A program made the translations under genes and the position numbers. From contig VXOR01000025.1 of assembly GCA_009840005.1 (NCBI GenBank), forward strand, positions 48,618 through 112,617: DNA of 64,000 nucleotides, in the 5' to 3' direction. Positions 1 to 8,781 of the stretch are shown in pieces. This DNA is from Gemmatimonadota bacterium (GTDB taxonomy: Bacteria; Latescibacterota; UBA2968; UBA8231). Under the pieces are notes generated by a model, which saw only the letters and a program-made list of their open reading frames with translations, did no database searches and had not been told where the DNA came from. Position 1 is the first letter of the stretch. Each line of letters begins with the position of its first letter.

Positions 1-1431
1 CCGCCGAGCATGAGCGTATCCCTGCTGTTGCGGCGCTATGTTAGACGAGGCGACCAACGCGCGCTAGCAATCGCTGAACACACGCTCAAGCGCATGGCTA
101 GGGGAGGGATGTACGACCAGCTTGGCGGGGGTTTTCACCGCTATTCGGTAGATGAGCGCTGGCTCGTGCCCCACTTCGAGAAAATGCTCTACGACAACGC
201 CTTGTTGGTGTGGACGTATCTCGAAGCCTATCAGGCGACTCAAGACGAATTCTACCGCGAGGTCGTCGAGCACACCCTCGGCTATGTGCTGCGCGAGATG
301 ACGCAGCCCGAAGGCGGCTTCTACGCGGCGCAGGACGCGGACAGCGAGGGCGAGGAAGGTCTGTTTTTTACTTGGCTCTTAGAGGAGATTGAGGACTTGT
401 TGGGCGAAGAAGATGCTGCGCTTTTTGTCCGCTATTACGGCGTTGTGCCCGAGGGCAATTTTGAGCACGGGCGCAATATCTTGCACGTGGAAAACGAGCT
501 AGAGGGCGTTGTGCGCTTCCTCAACGTAGAGCCGGAGCGGCTAGCGCAAGTCGTAGAGCGCGGGTGCAAGGTACTGCTTGCGGCGCGGCAACAGCGCGTT
601 GCCCCCGGGCGCGACGACAAAATTCTGACGGCTTGGAACGGACTGATGATCAGCGCGATGGCCCGCGCCTATCAGGTTATTGGGGAGGATCGCTACCTGC
701 GAGCGGCTGTCGAGGCGGCCGACTTTATTTTACAACGCATGGTCTGCGATGGCTGTCTCCTGCACACCTACAAGGATGGTCGGGCGCGGATTCCGGCCTA
801 TCAGGACGATTACGCTTGTCTGGTCAACGGCTTGCTCGACCTGTATGAGGCGAGTTTTGAGTTGCGTTTCTTTGCCGCCGCCGAGCACTGGGCCGGCGAG
901 ATGATTGCGCGGTTTTGGGATGGGGAACACCGGGGATTTTTCTATGCAGGGGCCGAGGCGACTGACTTGATCGTGCGTACTAAGAACCCGTTTGACAACG
1001 CCACGCCCTCGGGTAACTCGCTGGGTGCGTTGGCGCTGTTGCGCTTGGGGGCGATGAAGGGCGATCAGGCGTTATGGCAGCAGGGCGAGCAAACGCTGGT
1101 CCTCTTCGAGCAGCTATTGCGCCGCGCTCCTGCCGCTGGGGCGCAAATGCTCTGCGTACTCGACTTTTACTTGGCTAGGCCCACGGAGGTTGCCTTGGTG
1201 GGGGACCAAGCCGAGTGCCGCACTTTTGCCGCCGCACTGCACCGGTGCTTTGTGCCCAATAAGGTCGTGTTAGCTGCTGGCGTTGGAGCGGGTGAAGCTG
1301 AGGCTGCGTTGCCGCTGTTGGAAGGGAAGCTGGCGGTTGGTGGACGAGCGTACGTGTGCCGCGACGCGACGTGCTCGCGACCCCTAGCTACGGTTGCGGA
1401 CTTGGTGGAGCAGCTAAAGGCCGAGGGATGA
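1..1431 (+). CDS. YyaL/SSP411 (DUF255) family protein, C-terminal part (truncated by window edge)
   Basis: The reading frame is open from base 1 (PPS precedes the first Met at 10), so the N-terminal thioredoxin-like domain of this family lies outside the window. What remains is the alpha/alpha-barrel part, with family hallmarks such as GGMYDQLGGGFHRYSVD, VPHFEKMLYDNA, DADSEGEEG and the late NPFDNATPSGNS segment. YyaL/SSP411 proteins combine a thioredoxin fold with a six-hairpin glycosidase-like barrel; their reaction is not established. The stop codon overlaps the next start (ATGA), so this gene and the cysteine synthase gene are probably co-transcribed. Confidence 0.9.
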   Translation, partial: PPSMSVSLLLRRYVRRGDQRALAIAEHTLKRMARGGMYDQLGGGFHRYSVDERWLVPHFEKMLYDNALLVWTYLEAYQATQDEFYREVVEHTLGYVLREMTQPEGGFYAAQDADSEGEEGLFFTWLLEEIEDLLGEEDAALFVRYYGVVPEGNFEHGRNILHVENELEGVVRFLNVEPERLAQVVERGCKVLLAARQQRVAPGRDDKILTAWNGLMISAMARAYQVIGEDRYLRAAVEAADFILQRMVCDGCLLHTYKDGRARIPAYQDDYACLVNGLLDLYEASFELRFFAAAEHWAGEMIARFWDGEHRGFFYAGAEATDLIVRTKNPFDNATPSGNSLGALALLRLGAMKGDQALWQQGEQTLVLFEQLLRRAPAAGAQMLCVLDFYLARPTEVALVGDQAECRTFAAALHRCFVPNKVVLAAGVGAGEAEAALPLLEGKLAVGGRAYVCRDATCSRPLATVADLVEQLKAEG

Positions 1432-2381
1432 GCAAGCGCAAGATTGCAGACGACATGTTGCAGTTGGTGGGGGACACGCCGCTCGTGCGCCTCTACCGCG
1501 TCGCGCCGACCAACGGCAGCCAACTCTACGGCAAGCTCGAAGTGCGCAACCCAACTGGCAGCGTCAAAGACCGCATCGGCGTTAGCATGATCCGCGCCGC
1601 CGAGGCAGCCGGCCAGCTCAAAAAGGGCATGACCATCGTCGAGCCTACCAGCGGCAATACCGGGATCGCGTTGGCTCTCGTCGCGGCCGTCCTGGGCTAC
1701 CGGCTGGTGTTGACCATGCCCGAGAGCATGAGCTTGGAGCGGCGACAAGTCATGGCCAGTTACGGTGCGGAGATTGTGCTGACACCCGCAGCCGAAGATA
1801 TGCCCGGGGCCATCCGCAAGGCCGAAGAGTTCAAGGCGGCTGATCCCGCGGGCGTGTTTATTCCCCAGCAATTTTCTAACCCGGCCAACCCAGAGGCCCA
1901 TCGCCGCACCACGGCCGAGGAAATTCTCGCGGCTACCGGAGGTGAGTTAGACGCCTTTGTTGCCGGGGTGGGGACTGGCGGTACCATAACCGGCGTTGGG
2001 GAAGTGCTCAAGCAGGCCGTGCCAGACGTGCACATAGTAGCAGTCGAGCCTAAGCGCTCGCCCGTACTCTCGGGGGGCGCAGCTGATTTACACGGCATTC
2101 AGGGGATTGGCGCGGGTTTTGTGCCGGAAGTCCTCGATCGGGAACTGATCGACCAGGTCGTGCAGATAGACGACGACGAGGCTTTTCGCTACACCCGCCG
2201 CTTGGCCCGCGAGGAAGGGTTGCTGTTGGGGCCTTCATCTGGGGCCAATGTGGCGGCCAGTTTGCAAGTGGCTAGTGCTCTAGGCCCGGAGGCCCGTCTG
2301 GTGACCATGCTCTGCGATACGGGATTTCGCTATTTTAGCGTTGATGGGTTTATCGAATCAGTGGAGTCAGCGCAAGAGTAA
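1428..2381 (+). CDS. cysK: Cysteine synthase (O-acetylserine sulfhydrylase, CysK/CysM family)
   Basis: A 317-residue fold-type II PLP enzyme that makes L-cysteine from O-acetylserine and sulfide. The PLP lysine is K47 in NPTGSVKDR, the substrate/PLP loop is TSGNTG (about 74-79), and the phosphate-binding glycine loop is GTGGTITG (about 182-189); these fit CysK well. An upstream in-frame start at 1356 is possible, but ATG 1428 overlaps the previous stop (ATGA) and gives the usual family N-terminus (ADDMLQLVGDTPLVRL). The gene ends in a 15-bp convergent overlap with the metalloprotease gene. It supplies the substrate of the cysteine desulfurase encoded 4 kb away. CysK and CysM cannot be separated by eye. 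Confidence 0.92.
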   Translation: MSKRKIADDMLQLVGDTPLVRLYRVAPTNGSQLYGKLEVRNPTGSVKDRIGVSMIRAAEAAGQLKKGMTIVEPTSGNTGIALALVAAVLGYRLVLTMPESMSLERRQVMASYGAEIVLTPAAEDMPGAIRKAEEFKAADPAGVFIPQQFSNPANPEAHRRTTAEEILAATGGELDAFVAGVGTGGTITGVGEVLKQAVPDVHIVAVEPKRSPVLSGGAADLHGIQGIGAGFVPEVLDRELIDQVVQIDDDEAFRYTRRLAREEGLLLGPSSGANVAASLQVASALGPEARLVTMLCDTGFRYFSVDGFIESVESAQE

Positions 2382-4895
2382 CATCTTCGTCGTTTGGCGC
2401 ACCGCGCCAGCGCGCATGATGAGCAAGTAGGTGCCGCTGGATAGCGCTCGTCCTTGATCGTCTTTTCCATCCCAATGAATTTGATGCGTCCCCGCTTCCC
2501 GCTGCTGATGCAAGAGCGTGCGCACGGCTTGGCCGAGGACGTTGTATATGTGCAGTTCGACCGGGGTCTCGGCGGCGAGTGTGTAGGTAATCTGCGTCGA
2601 ACCGTTGAAGGGGTTGGGGAAGGTCGGCGCTAGGGCGAAGTGGGTTGGGTGTTGGGACTCGATGGTGGGCCAAACCGGCTGTGTCAGCGCGATGCCGCGT
2701 GGATTCTGGCCGGTTGCGTAGTGGCCGACAACGGAGTCGCGCACGGCATCGACGATGTGGATCTCGTTGGAAAAGGAACTGGTGACGTACGCCTGCGTGC
2801 CGTCGGGCGAGAAGGCAATGGCCCGTGGATTGCGGCCGATGGCGAGCCTCTTGCGCAGGGTTCCGCTGGCCACATCGACGACTAGGAGGGAGCCTTCGCT
2901 ATACGCGGTCAAATAGAGCTTGCGGCCATCTAGGCTAGGCGCGATGGCAAAGGTGCCGCTGACGTCTAAGTCGATGGTGCGTGCGACGGTTGCGTCATCG
3001 GCGTCGATAGCGGTCAAGCGGCCCGTGTCCATGCTGGTTACGTACAGCGTCTTGCCGTCGGGTGCGAGTGCGAGCGAGCGCGGCTTCGGTGGCACTGGGA
3101 TGCGGCCAGTTATGCGGCCTTGCGGCGAGAGGACGAGGACTTGGCTACCAGCGATGTCGGTGGTGAATATCTTGTCGGCGGTGGCGGCAATGCCGTATAG
3201 TCCTTCACTCGTATCGGCGATCTCGATGGTGTGCGCTTGGCCTGACTCAACATCGACAATGGTCAGCGCATTCGTGCCCGAGTTGGTTGCGTAGAGCGTT
3301 TTGCCGTCGGGCGCGAGGGCTAGGTCGAGGGGCTGGACCGCGGTCTCGATGTGAGCTTGTACTTGGAAGGTCGCGGTGTCGATGATGCGGAGGTCGTTCG
3401 AGGAGAGGTTGGATACGAAGAGTTGGTCACCGGCTAGGATCATTTGGATCGGTTCGTCGCCGACGGGGATGCGCGCTAGCTCGCGGCGGGTGCCCGTATC
3501 GACCACGCCGATGGCATCGTCGCCGCGTAAGGCAGTAAAGGCCAGCGGGGCTCCGGTCAGTTCGACGACGGTGAAGTCGAGCCAAGCGTCCGCATGGGGA
3601 AAGTACGAGACCTTGCCGTCGGCACCGCGGGCTTCGATTTGATAGGCGATGCGTGCGCCGACGTGCTGGCCGGGAATTTGGGCGACGAAGAGGCTGTCTT
3701 GCTGCTGCATTTGCAAGTGCTCGACGCTCCCGCCGTCAATCTGATAGAGGAGCCACACGCTGGCGGCATCGCGGGCTGCGACGCGCACTGGATAAGGACC
3801 TTGGGTATCGGGGGTGTTGGAGACTATGGCTATGGGGACTACGAAGGGATAGCCGGGGACGGCAAAATCGGAGATGAAATCGACATCGTCGATGTGTTGG
3901 GCCGCGGCCAAGTCGAGGACGCGAGCGTAGGTGTCGTCGCGGGCGTTGTCGTAGAACTCCGCGGGGAATCCAGTGGCAAAACCAGTGAAAATGCCGCCGA
4001 AGTTCTCTTCGTTGATTGCTCCGGCAATAGGCGCTAGGCTCAGGCGGTAGCGGCCCGATGTCAAACCGTGCAGCCGGTAGTGCCCGACCGTGGCGGCACC
4101 TAGTTCGGCCCCCGAGACGGTGCTGAACAGTTCGCCGGTGTCGAGATTTTCGGCCATGATGTGCGTGCCGAAGAGTGGCTGTTGGTCGAAGTCGCGGACT
4201 TGGCCGGCGATACTGCCGACGCTGGCTTGATAGCCAATGGCCGGATAGAGAAAGCTGATGCCGGCGATGTCGTCGGGTTCGAGGGTTTGCGCCTCGCCGG
4301 AGTCGTCGCTGTGGTTGAAGGGGTTCATGGTTGGGCGGATATCTGGAGTGCCATCGAGCGGGGTGTGTTCAAGTCCGAGCAGGTGGCCGATTTCGTGGAC
4401 GGCCACGTCTTTGAGATTTATCCAATTGCCGGGTTGAACAAATAGACCAGCGGAAAAGCGGAAGTCGCGCCCGTTAAAGATGATGTCCGCATCGGTGATT
4501 TGGCCGGTCGCAAAATGGGACTGGATGCGGGTTATGGCGATGACGCCGGTTTCGGGTGGGGCGTCTAGATAGCGTCCTGTCTCGTCGAAGTAGATCAGGT
4601 TGCGCCTATCTCTTTGCGTTGGGACGCTGTTTTGGGTTGTGCCCTGATCGACAAATTCCACCCGTGCCGTAGCTACGTCGCTCCAGACCTGAAAACTCTC
4701 GCGGATCAACGCATGGGTCTGAGCAGGGGATAGATCGTCGGAACCAGCGGCGTGAAGCACAAAGGAAATGCGGTCGGGGCGGCTCCAGGTCTGCTGGACT
4801 TGGTTGCCAAATCGGGATTCAAAGGTCTGGATGAGGAAGCCGTGGCTGGGCATGGCGACGAGCAGGCCGCCGAGCAGTAGGCTGCTAGCGCGCAT
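2367..4895 (-). CDS. Secreted matrixin-like zinc metalloprotease with YVTN beta-propeller and FlgD-like C-terminal sorting tail
   Basis: An 842-residue exported protein. Residues 1-19 form a signal peptide. Residues 40-215 hold a metzincin protease domain with the zinc site HEIGHLLGLEH (167-177) and a Met-turn-like TMNPF about 15 residues later, as in M10 matrixins. A carboxypeptidase-regulatory-like beta-sandwich (about 225-330) and an Ig-like segment follow. Residues 440-750 contain YVTN-type propeller blades (LALAPDGKTLYATN, LALAPDGKTLYVTS, IAFSPDGTQAYVTS). The last 80 residues are a FlgD-like domain (FPNPFNGSTQITY, NVLGQAV, SGTYLL) of the kind that serves as a secretion or sorting tail in FCB-like bacteria. 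The start overlaps the upstream gene by 11 bp and lacks a clear ribosome site, suggesting translational coupling. Confidence 0.85.
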   Translation of the reverse strand: MRASSLLLGGLLVAMPSHGFLIQTFESRFGNQVQQTWSRPDRISFVLHAAGSDDLSPAQTHALIRESFQVWSDVATARVEFVDQGTTQNSVPTQRDRRNLIYFDETGRYLDAPPETGVIAITRIQSHFATGQITDADIIFNGRDFRFSAGLFVQPGNWINLKDVAVHEIGHLLGLEHTPLDGTPDIRPTMNPFNHSDDSGEAQTLEPDDIAGISFLYPAIGYQASVGSIAGQVRDFDQQPLFGTHIMAENLDTGELFSTVSGAELGAATVGHYRLHGLTSGRYRLSLAPIAGAINEENFGGIFTGFATGFPAEFYDNARDDTYARVLDLAAAQHIDDVDFISDFAVPGYPFVVPIAIVSNTPDTQGPYPVRVAARDAASVWLLYQIDGGSVEHLQMQQQDSLFVAQIPGQHVGARIAYQIEARGADGKVSYFPHADAWLDFTVVELTGAPLAFTALRGDDAIGVVDTGTRRELARIPVGDEPIQMILAGDQLFVSNLSSNDLRIIDTATFQVQAHIETAVQPLDLALAPDGKTLYATNSGTNALTIVDVESGQAHTIEIADTSEGLYGIAATADKIFTTDIAGSQVLVLSPQGRITGRIPVPPKPRSLALAPDGKTLYVTSMDTGRLTAIDADDATVARTIDLDVSGTFAIAPSLDGRKLYLTAYSEGSLLVVDVASGTLRKRLAIGRNPRAIAFSPDGTQAYVTSSFSNEIHIVDAVRDSVVGHYATGQNPRGIALTQPVWPTIESQHPTHFALAPTFPNPFNGSTQITYTLAAETPVELHIYNVLGQAVRTLLHQQREAGTHQIHWDGKDDQGRALSSGTYLLIMRAGAVRQTTKMLLLR

Positions 4896-5445
4896 TGTGT
4901 GTTTGGTTTTCAGTCAAGGCTCGCACCCGCGCCAAAAATTGATCGAGCAGCATACCTTGGACGGGTTCGTGGGGCGGTGCCTTTTTGGGTGCGCTGTGCG
5001 ACTCGGTGTGCAGCGCAAGGCCGTCTAACTCTTGAAAGACGCGTGGTTTATTGGCGGCGCGGCGCTTGATGGCAAAGCGTCCTTGAGCTAGTCCGACTGG
5101 CCAGGCGTGTCCCAAGGCGTTCGCCGCGGTCAGAAAGAGCACCGCCTCGTCACCGGGGGCGAAGACGGGCATGCCAATGATGCGGGTAACAGCCCCTTGT
5201 AGATGGCCGCCGGGCAGGTGCAATTCCAGTTGCGCGATCGCCGGCCCTTTGATGACTTGGGAGACGGAAAACACGTAGCGGGTATAAATCTGTCCGCGCA
5301 CCCATTGGGGCTGGGCTTGGCGACAGACTCCGACGACGATGCGTTCGGCGTTGGCCGTCAGGGCCGCTAGGTCGAAGCGCTGGACTGTCGTGGCTGCCAG
5401 CGGAGTGGTCAGCCAGACTAGACAGAATGCAATGCGTGCGATCAT
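4885..5445 (-). CDS. Exported protein of unknown function, coupled to the metalloprotease
   Basis: I do not recognise this 186-residue protein. The start is set at ATG 5443-5445 because a GAGGAG ribosome site lies 9 bases upstream and the protein then opens with a normal signal peptide (MIARIAFCLVWLTTPLAA); an upstream Met at 5541 would bury that signal. The mature part looks like a small beta-rich domain (RIVVGVC, YTRYVFSVSQVIKG, PGGHLQG, PGDEAVLFL). It overlaps the metalloprotease start by 11 bp, so the two are probably translated together and act in the same compartment. A binding partner or inhibitor role is only a guess. Confidence 0.7.
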   Translation of the reverse strand: MIARIAFCLVWLTTPLAATTVQRFDLAALTANAERIVVGVCRQAQPQWVRGQIYTRYVFSVSQVIKGPAIAQLELHLPGGHLQGAVTRIIGMPVFAPGDEAVLFLTAANALGHAWPVGLAQGRFAIKRRAANKPRVFQELDGLALHTESHSAPKKAPPHEPVQGMLLDQFLARVRALTENQTHNAR

Positions 5446-5534
5446 TGCGCTTATCTCCTCGGGTTTTCGGAGATGTAGGTTTAGCATATCTTTTTTATAG
5501 AATATAGGATAATAGGCTCTTTGGGGTCGATTCA

Positions 5535-5563
5535 TTGACACTTACGTTCACGTCAAGTACATT
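5535..5563 (+). promoter_or_regulatory. Candidate promoter with dyad upstream of the MerR-sulfur operon
   Basis: A perfect -35 TTGACA (5535-5540) is followed after 17 bases by a weak -10, TACATT (5558-5563). An inverted repeat TTGAC (5535-5539) / GTCAA (5552-5556) with a 12-base spacer sits between them, where MerR-family regulators usually bind. The 17-bp spacing is normal rather than the 19-20 bp typical of MerR-activated promoters, so the assignment is tentative. Confidence 0.4.
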
Positions 5564-5595
5564 GCTTGCCAGAACTTCGCAGCGAAGGATTCTCC

Positions 5596-6057
5596 ATGCA
5601 AATAGGGGATTTGGCCGCCAAGGCCGGGGTCACACCGCGCACGATTCGCTACTATGAAGAACTGGGAATCGTCGAGCCAGAAGAGCGCACCGCAGGTGGG
5701 TTTCGCCTATATTCGGAAGCGCAACTGCGCCGCTTGCAGATCGTTCAAAGCCTCAAGGATTTGGGGTTTGAGCTAGAGCACATTCGCGTGTTCTTCAACC
5801 TGAAGCACTGCAACGAGTCGGGCGGCGGCTTGGCGCGCGAGCTCGTCGAGCACCTCACCGAGCAAGAGCGGCGGATCGACGAGCGCATTCGCCAGTATTC
5901 GCTGATGAAGGAGCGGAACCGGCGGGCCATTGAAATTCTCAGTGGCTGTTTTTGCTGTACGGTCAAGGTAGTAGAGCGGGATTGTCACCACTGCGAGGTC
6001 TATCGGCGGCACGACGAGGTGCCCGACCTCATCGAATGCGCCATTTACGAATCTTGA
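5596..6057 (+). CDS. MerR-family transcriptional regulator with C-terminal cysteine cluster
   Basis: A 153-residue regulator. The N-terminal winged helix-turn-helix is typical of MerR (GDLAAKAGVTPRTIRYYEE, GFRLYSE), followed by a dimerisation coiled coil. The C-terminus carries CFCC, then DCHHC eight residues later (pattern CxCCx8CxxC), plus a further Cys near the end. This suggests a metal or Fe-S ligand set, comparable in position to the SoxR cluster but with different spacing. ATG 5596 is chosen because AAGGA lies 7 bases upstream and the protein then aligns with MerR starts; the Met at 5566 is less likely. An IscA-type gene follows 8 bases later, so the regulator may sense Fe-S or metal status; that role is inferred. 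Confidence 0.85.
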   Translation: MQIGDLAAKAGVTPRTIRYYEELGIVEPEERTAGGFRLYSEAQLRRLQIVQSLKDLGFELEHIRVFFNLKHCNESGGGLARELVEHLTEQERRIDERIRQYSLMKERNRRAIEILSGCFCCTVKVVERDCHHCEVYRRHDEVPDLIECAIYES

Positions 6058-6065
6058 GGGGAAAT

Positions 6066-6389
6066 ATGGTAACTATAACGGAAGCCGCGGCCGAGAAGAT
6101 CAAGGACTTGCTCAGCGAACAGGGCAACGAGGAGCACGGGCTGCGCATGGGCGTGATGGGTGGGGGGTGTTCGGGGTTCCAGTACAAGCTGGATTTCGAG
6201 GAAAGCGCCGGCGACATGGACCACGTCTTTGAGATAGACGGCGTCAAAGTATTTATCGACATGAAGAGCAGCCTCTATCTCAACGGCGTGATCCTCGACT
6301 ACCACGACGGGTTGATGGGGGCGGGCTTTAAGATCGAAAATCCCAACGCCCGCACCACCTGCGGATGCGGTGAGTCCTTCAGCGCCTGA
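6066..6389 (+). CDS. Iron-sulfur cluster assembly/carrier protein, IscA/HesB/ErpA family
   Basis: A 107-residue A-type Fe-S carrier. The three conserved cysteines are present: GGCSGFQY in the middle and CGCGESF at the C-terminus. Length and motif spacing match ErpA/IscA. ATG 6066 follows a GAGGGGAAAT ribosome site, 8 bases after the MerR stop. The gene lies in an operon with a cysteine desulfurase and a rhodanese-MoeB protein, which supports a role in taking or delivering Fe-S clusters. Whether it is IscA, SufA or ErpA cannot be decided, and no IscU or SufBCD gene is nearby. Confidence 0.92.
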   Translation: MVTITEAAAEKIKDLLSEQGNEEHGLRMGVMGGGCSGFQYKLDFEESAGDMDHVFEIDGVKVFIDMKSSLYLNGVILDYHDGLMGAGFKIENPNARTTCGCGESFSA

Positions 6390-6399
6390 GCGACGAGCC

Positions 6400-7572
6400 G
6401 TGCAAATTCCAGTCTATATGGACAACATGGCCACCACGCCGGTTGACCCGCGCGTCTTGGCGGACATGTTGCCGTACTTTGGCACGCACTTCGGCAATGC
6501 GTCTAGCAAGACCCATGCCTTTGGTTTGGCCGCCGCCGACGCGGTCGAAAAGGCGCGGGAAGAGGTTGCCGGGTTAATCGGCGCACGCGCTCAGGAGATC
6601 GTCTTTACGGCCGGAGCTACAGAGGCCAACAATTTGGCCATCAAAGGCGTGGTGCAGATGGTGCCGCCCGGAGCACACATCGTCACCTGTGCCACTGAGC
6701 ACAAGGCCGTCTTGGAGTGTTGCCACACCTTGGAGCAGCAAGGGGTGGAGGTAACTTATTTACCTGTGGACCGCAGCGGTCAGATTGACCTCGACCAACT
6801 CGCGGCGGCAATCACTCCGCGGACGGCTCTCATCTCGCTCATGGCTGCCAACAACGAGATTGGGGTCTTGCAGCCGCTGGCGGCGATTGGGCGACTGGCT
6901 CGCGAGCGCGGCGTCTTGTGGCACTGCGACGCAGCCCAAGCCGTTGGCAAGGTGCCGCTCGATGTGGAAGCGCTCGGCATTGACCTGCTCTCGGCTTCCG
7001 GCCACAAACTCTACGCTCCCAAGGGCGTCGGTTTTCTCTACGTGCGTTCGCGCAAGCCGCGCGTGCGCTTGCAGGCCCAAGTCGAGGGCGGCGGGCAAGA
7101 GCGCGGCCTGCGTGGCGGCACTCTCAATGTGCCGGGCATCGTCGGTTTGGGACGCGCCTGTCAGTTGGGGCACGAGGAGATGACCGAGGAAGCGGCGCGA
7201 TTGGTGCAAATGCGACGACGACTGTGCGCCGGGTTGGAGGCCGCGCTCGGCTCCTTGGTCGTCAACGGCCATGCGGAAGATCGCCTGCCGGGCAACCTCA
7301 ACGTGAGCTTTCTTGGGGTGGACGGAACCGAACTGCTTTTGGGATTGCGCGAGATTGCGCTGTCTTCGGGCGCGGCCTGTTCATCGCGGACGAGCGCACC
7401 CTCACACGTCCTCAAAGCCATCGGCGTAAACGACGATTGGGCGCGGGCTTCCCTGCGCTTTGGGTTGGGACGTTTTAATACTATGGCAGAAGTAGAATTT
7501 GCCATTGACCGCACTGTTGCTCAGGTCGAGCGCTTGCGCGATGGTGCATTAGCAATCGAGGAGAGAATATGA
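6400..7572 (+). CDS. Cysteine desulfurase, NifS/IscS type
   Basis: A 390-residue PLP enzyme that removes sulfur from L-cysteine to form an enzyme persulfide for Fe-S and cofactor synthesis. The PLP lysine is about residue 203 (SASGHKLYAPKG) and the catalytic cysteine about 327 (SSGAACSSRTSAPSH), in the longer loop typical of IscS/NifS rather than SufS. GTG 6400 is preferred because the protein then starts VQIPVYMDNMATTPVDP, matching IscS openings; GTG 6370 would overlap the upstream gene by 20 bp and add 10 unaligned residues. The end overlaps the rhodanese-MoeB start by 4 bp, so the persulfide may be handed directly to that rhodanese domain. Confidence 0.93.
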   Translation: MQIPVYMDNMATTPVDPRVLADMLPYFGTHFGNASSKTHAFGLAAADAVEKAREEVAGLIGARAQEIVFTAGATEANNLAIKGVVQMVPPGAHIVTCATEHKAVLECCHTLEQQGVEVTYLPVDRSGQIDLDQLAAAITPRTALISLMAANNEIGVLQPLAAIGRLARERGVLWHCDAAQAVGKVPLDVEALGIDLLSASGHKLYAPKGVGFLYVRSRKPRVRLQAQVEGGGQERGLRGGTLNVPGIVGLGRACQLGHEEMTEEAARLVQMRRRLCAGLEAALGSLVVNGHAEDRLPGNLNVSFLGVDGTELLLGLREIALSSGAACSSRTSAPSHVLKAIGVNDDWARASLRFGLGRFNTMAEVEFAIDRTVAQVERLRDGALAIEERI

Positions 7573-8756
7573 CTGTTACATCTAATCAGCTACTAGAGAG
7601 CGTAAAGGCCGAAATCGCCGAAGTGACGCCGGCTGAGGTCCAAGCAGCCCTCCAAGCTGGCCGGCCGGTTCACGTCGTAGATGTGCGCGAGCGGGAAGAA
7701 GTCATGGATGGCTATATCCCTGGGGCCGAGTTGATCCCACGCGGTTTTTTGGAACTCAACATCGAAGAAGACGTGACCGTAGATCGCGACGCGGAAATCG
7801 TGCTCTATTGCGCCGGGGGCAACCGCTCCGCCTTGGCTGCGCGCGATTTGACCTTTATGGGCTACACCAATGCCAAGTCCATGATCGGTGGCATCAAAGG
7901 CTGGAAGGACGCCGGCTATGCAATCGATCAGGGCGGTCTGCTCTCCGAAGAAGACTCACAACGCTACGCTAGGCATCTCATTCTGCCTGAGGTAGGGGAG
8001 AAGGGTCAGCAGCAGTTGCTCAAGGGCCGGGTGTTGCTAGTGGGAGCGGGTGGCTTGGGTTGCCCAACGGCCCTGTATCTGGCCGCAGCCGGCGTCGGCA
8101 AGATCGGCTTGGTAGATGCCGATGTCGTCGATAAGAGCAACTTGCAGCGGCAAGTGCTGTTCGGCGAGTCCGATCTCGGCCGGCCCAAGGTCGAGGCCGC
8201 CCGCGACCGGTTGCTCGACATCAACCCCGGCATTGAAATACACCCGCACTACGAGCTGTTGACGTCGCACAATATTTTCGAGATCATGGACGGCTACGAC
8301 ATCGTGGTCAATGGCTGCGACAACTTTCCGACCCGCTATTTGGTCAATGACGCGGCTGTAATGCAGAAAAAGCCCGTGGTTGACGGCAGCATCTTTCGCT
8401 TTGAGGGCCAAGCCACCGTGTACGTGCCCGGGGATGGCCCGTGCTATCGCTGCCTCTATCCCGAGCCGCCGCCGCCCGGAGAGGTGCCAAGCTGCGCCGA
8501 GGGCGGGGTCTTAGGGGTCTTACCCGGCATCATCGGGTTGGTGCAGGCTACCGAGGTCGTCAAGCTGCTGTTGGGGCAGGGCACTTCCTTAGTAGGGAGG
8601 GTAATGCTCTACGACGCGCTGGAGATGAAATTCCGCGCACTCAAGCTCCGGCGAGACAGCGAGTGCCCAGTATGCGGCGACAACCCGACCGTCACCGAGT
8701 TGATTGACTACGAGCAGTTTTGCGGCTTGCCTTCGCACAGCGAGGCCGCAGGTTAA
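7569..8756 (+). CDS. moeB: Rhodanese domain fused to MoeB/ThiF-type adenylyltransferase
   Basis: A 395-residue two-domain protein. Residues 20-118 are a rhodanese domain with active-site Cys81 in VLYCAGGNRS. Residues 130-390 are an E1-like adenylyltransferase with the nucleotide loop GAGGLGCP (159-166), the NLQRQ motif and two zinc pairs, CYRC (292/295) and CPVC (366/369). Such enzymes adenylate the C-terminal Gly-Gly of a MoaD/ThiS-like sulfur carrier and can place persulfide sulfur on it. The rhodanese is N-terminal here, the reverse of MOCS3/Uba4. No carrier-protein gene is nearby, so molybdopterin, thiamine, cysteine or tRNA thiolation roles remain open. Co-location with the desulfurase suggests a sulfur relay. 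Confidence 0.88.
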   Translation: MTVTSNQLLESVKAEIAEVTPAEVQAALQAGRPVHVVDVREREEVMDGYIPGAELIPRGFLELNIEEDVTVDRDAEIVLYCAGGNRSALAARDLTFMGYTNAKSMIGGIKGWKDAGYAIDQGGLLSEEDSQRYARHLILPEVGEKGQQQLLKGRVLLVGAGGLGCPTALYLAAAGVGKIGLVDADVVDKSNLQRQVLFGESDLGRPKVEAARDRLLDINPGIEIHPHYELLTSHNIFEIMDGYDIVVNGCDNFPTRYLVNDAAVMQKKPVVDGSIFRFEGQATVYVPGDGPCYRCLYPEPPPPGEVPSCAEGGVLGVLPGIIGLVQATEVVKLLLGQGTSLVGRVMLYDALEMKFRALKLRRDSECPVCGDNPTVTELIDYEQFCGLPSHSEAAG

Positions 8757-8781
8757 GCTATACTCGCAGTGTTGTTTGTAC

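Noticed and set aside
1167..1901. 244-codon minus-strand frame opposite the YyaL and cysK genes
   Set aside because: It lies opposite two clear genes and its product has no recognisable motif; a GC-rich shadow.
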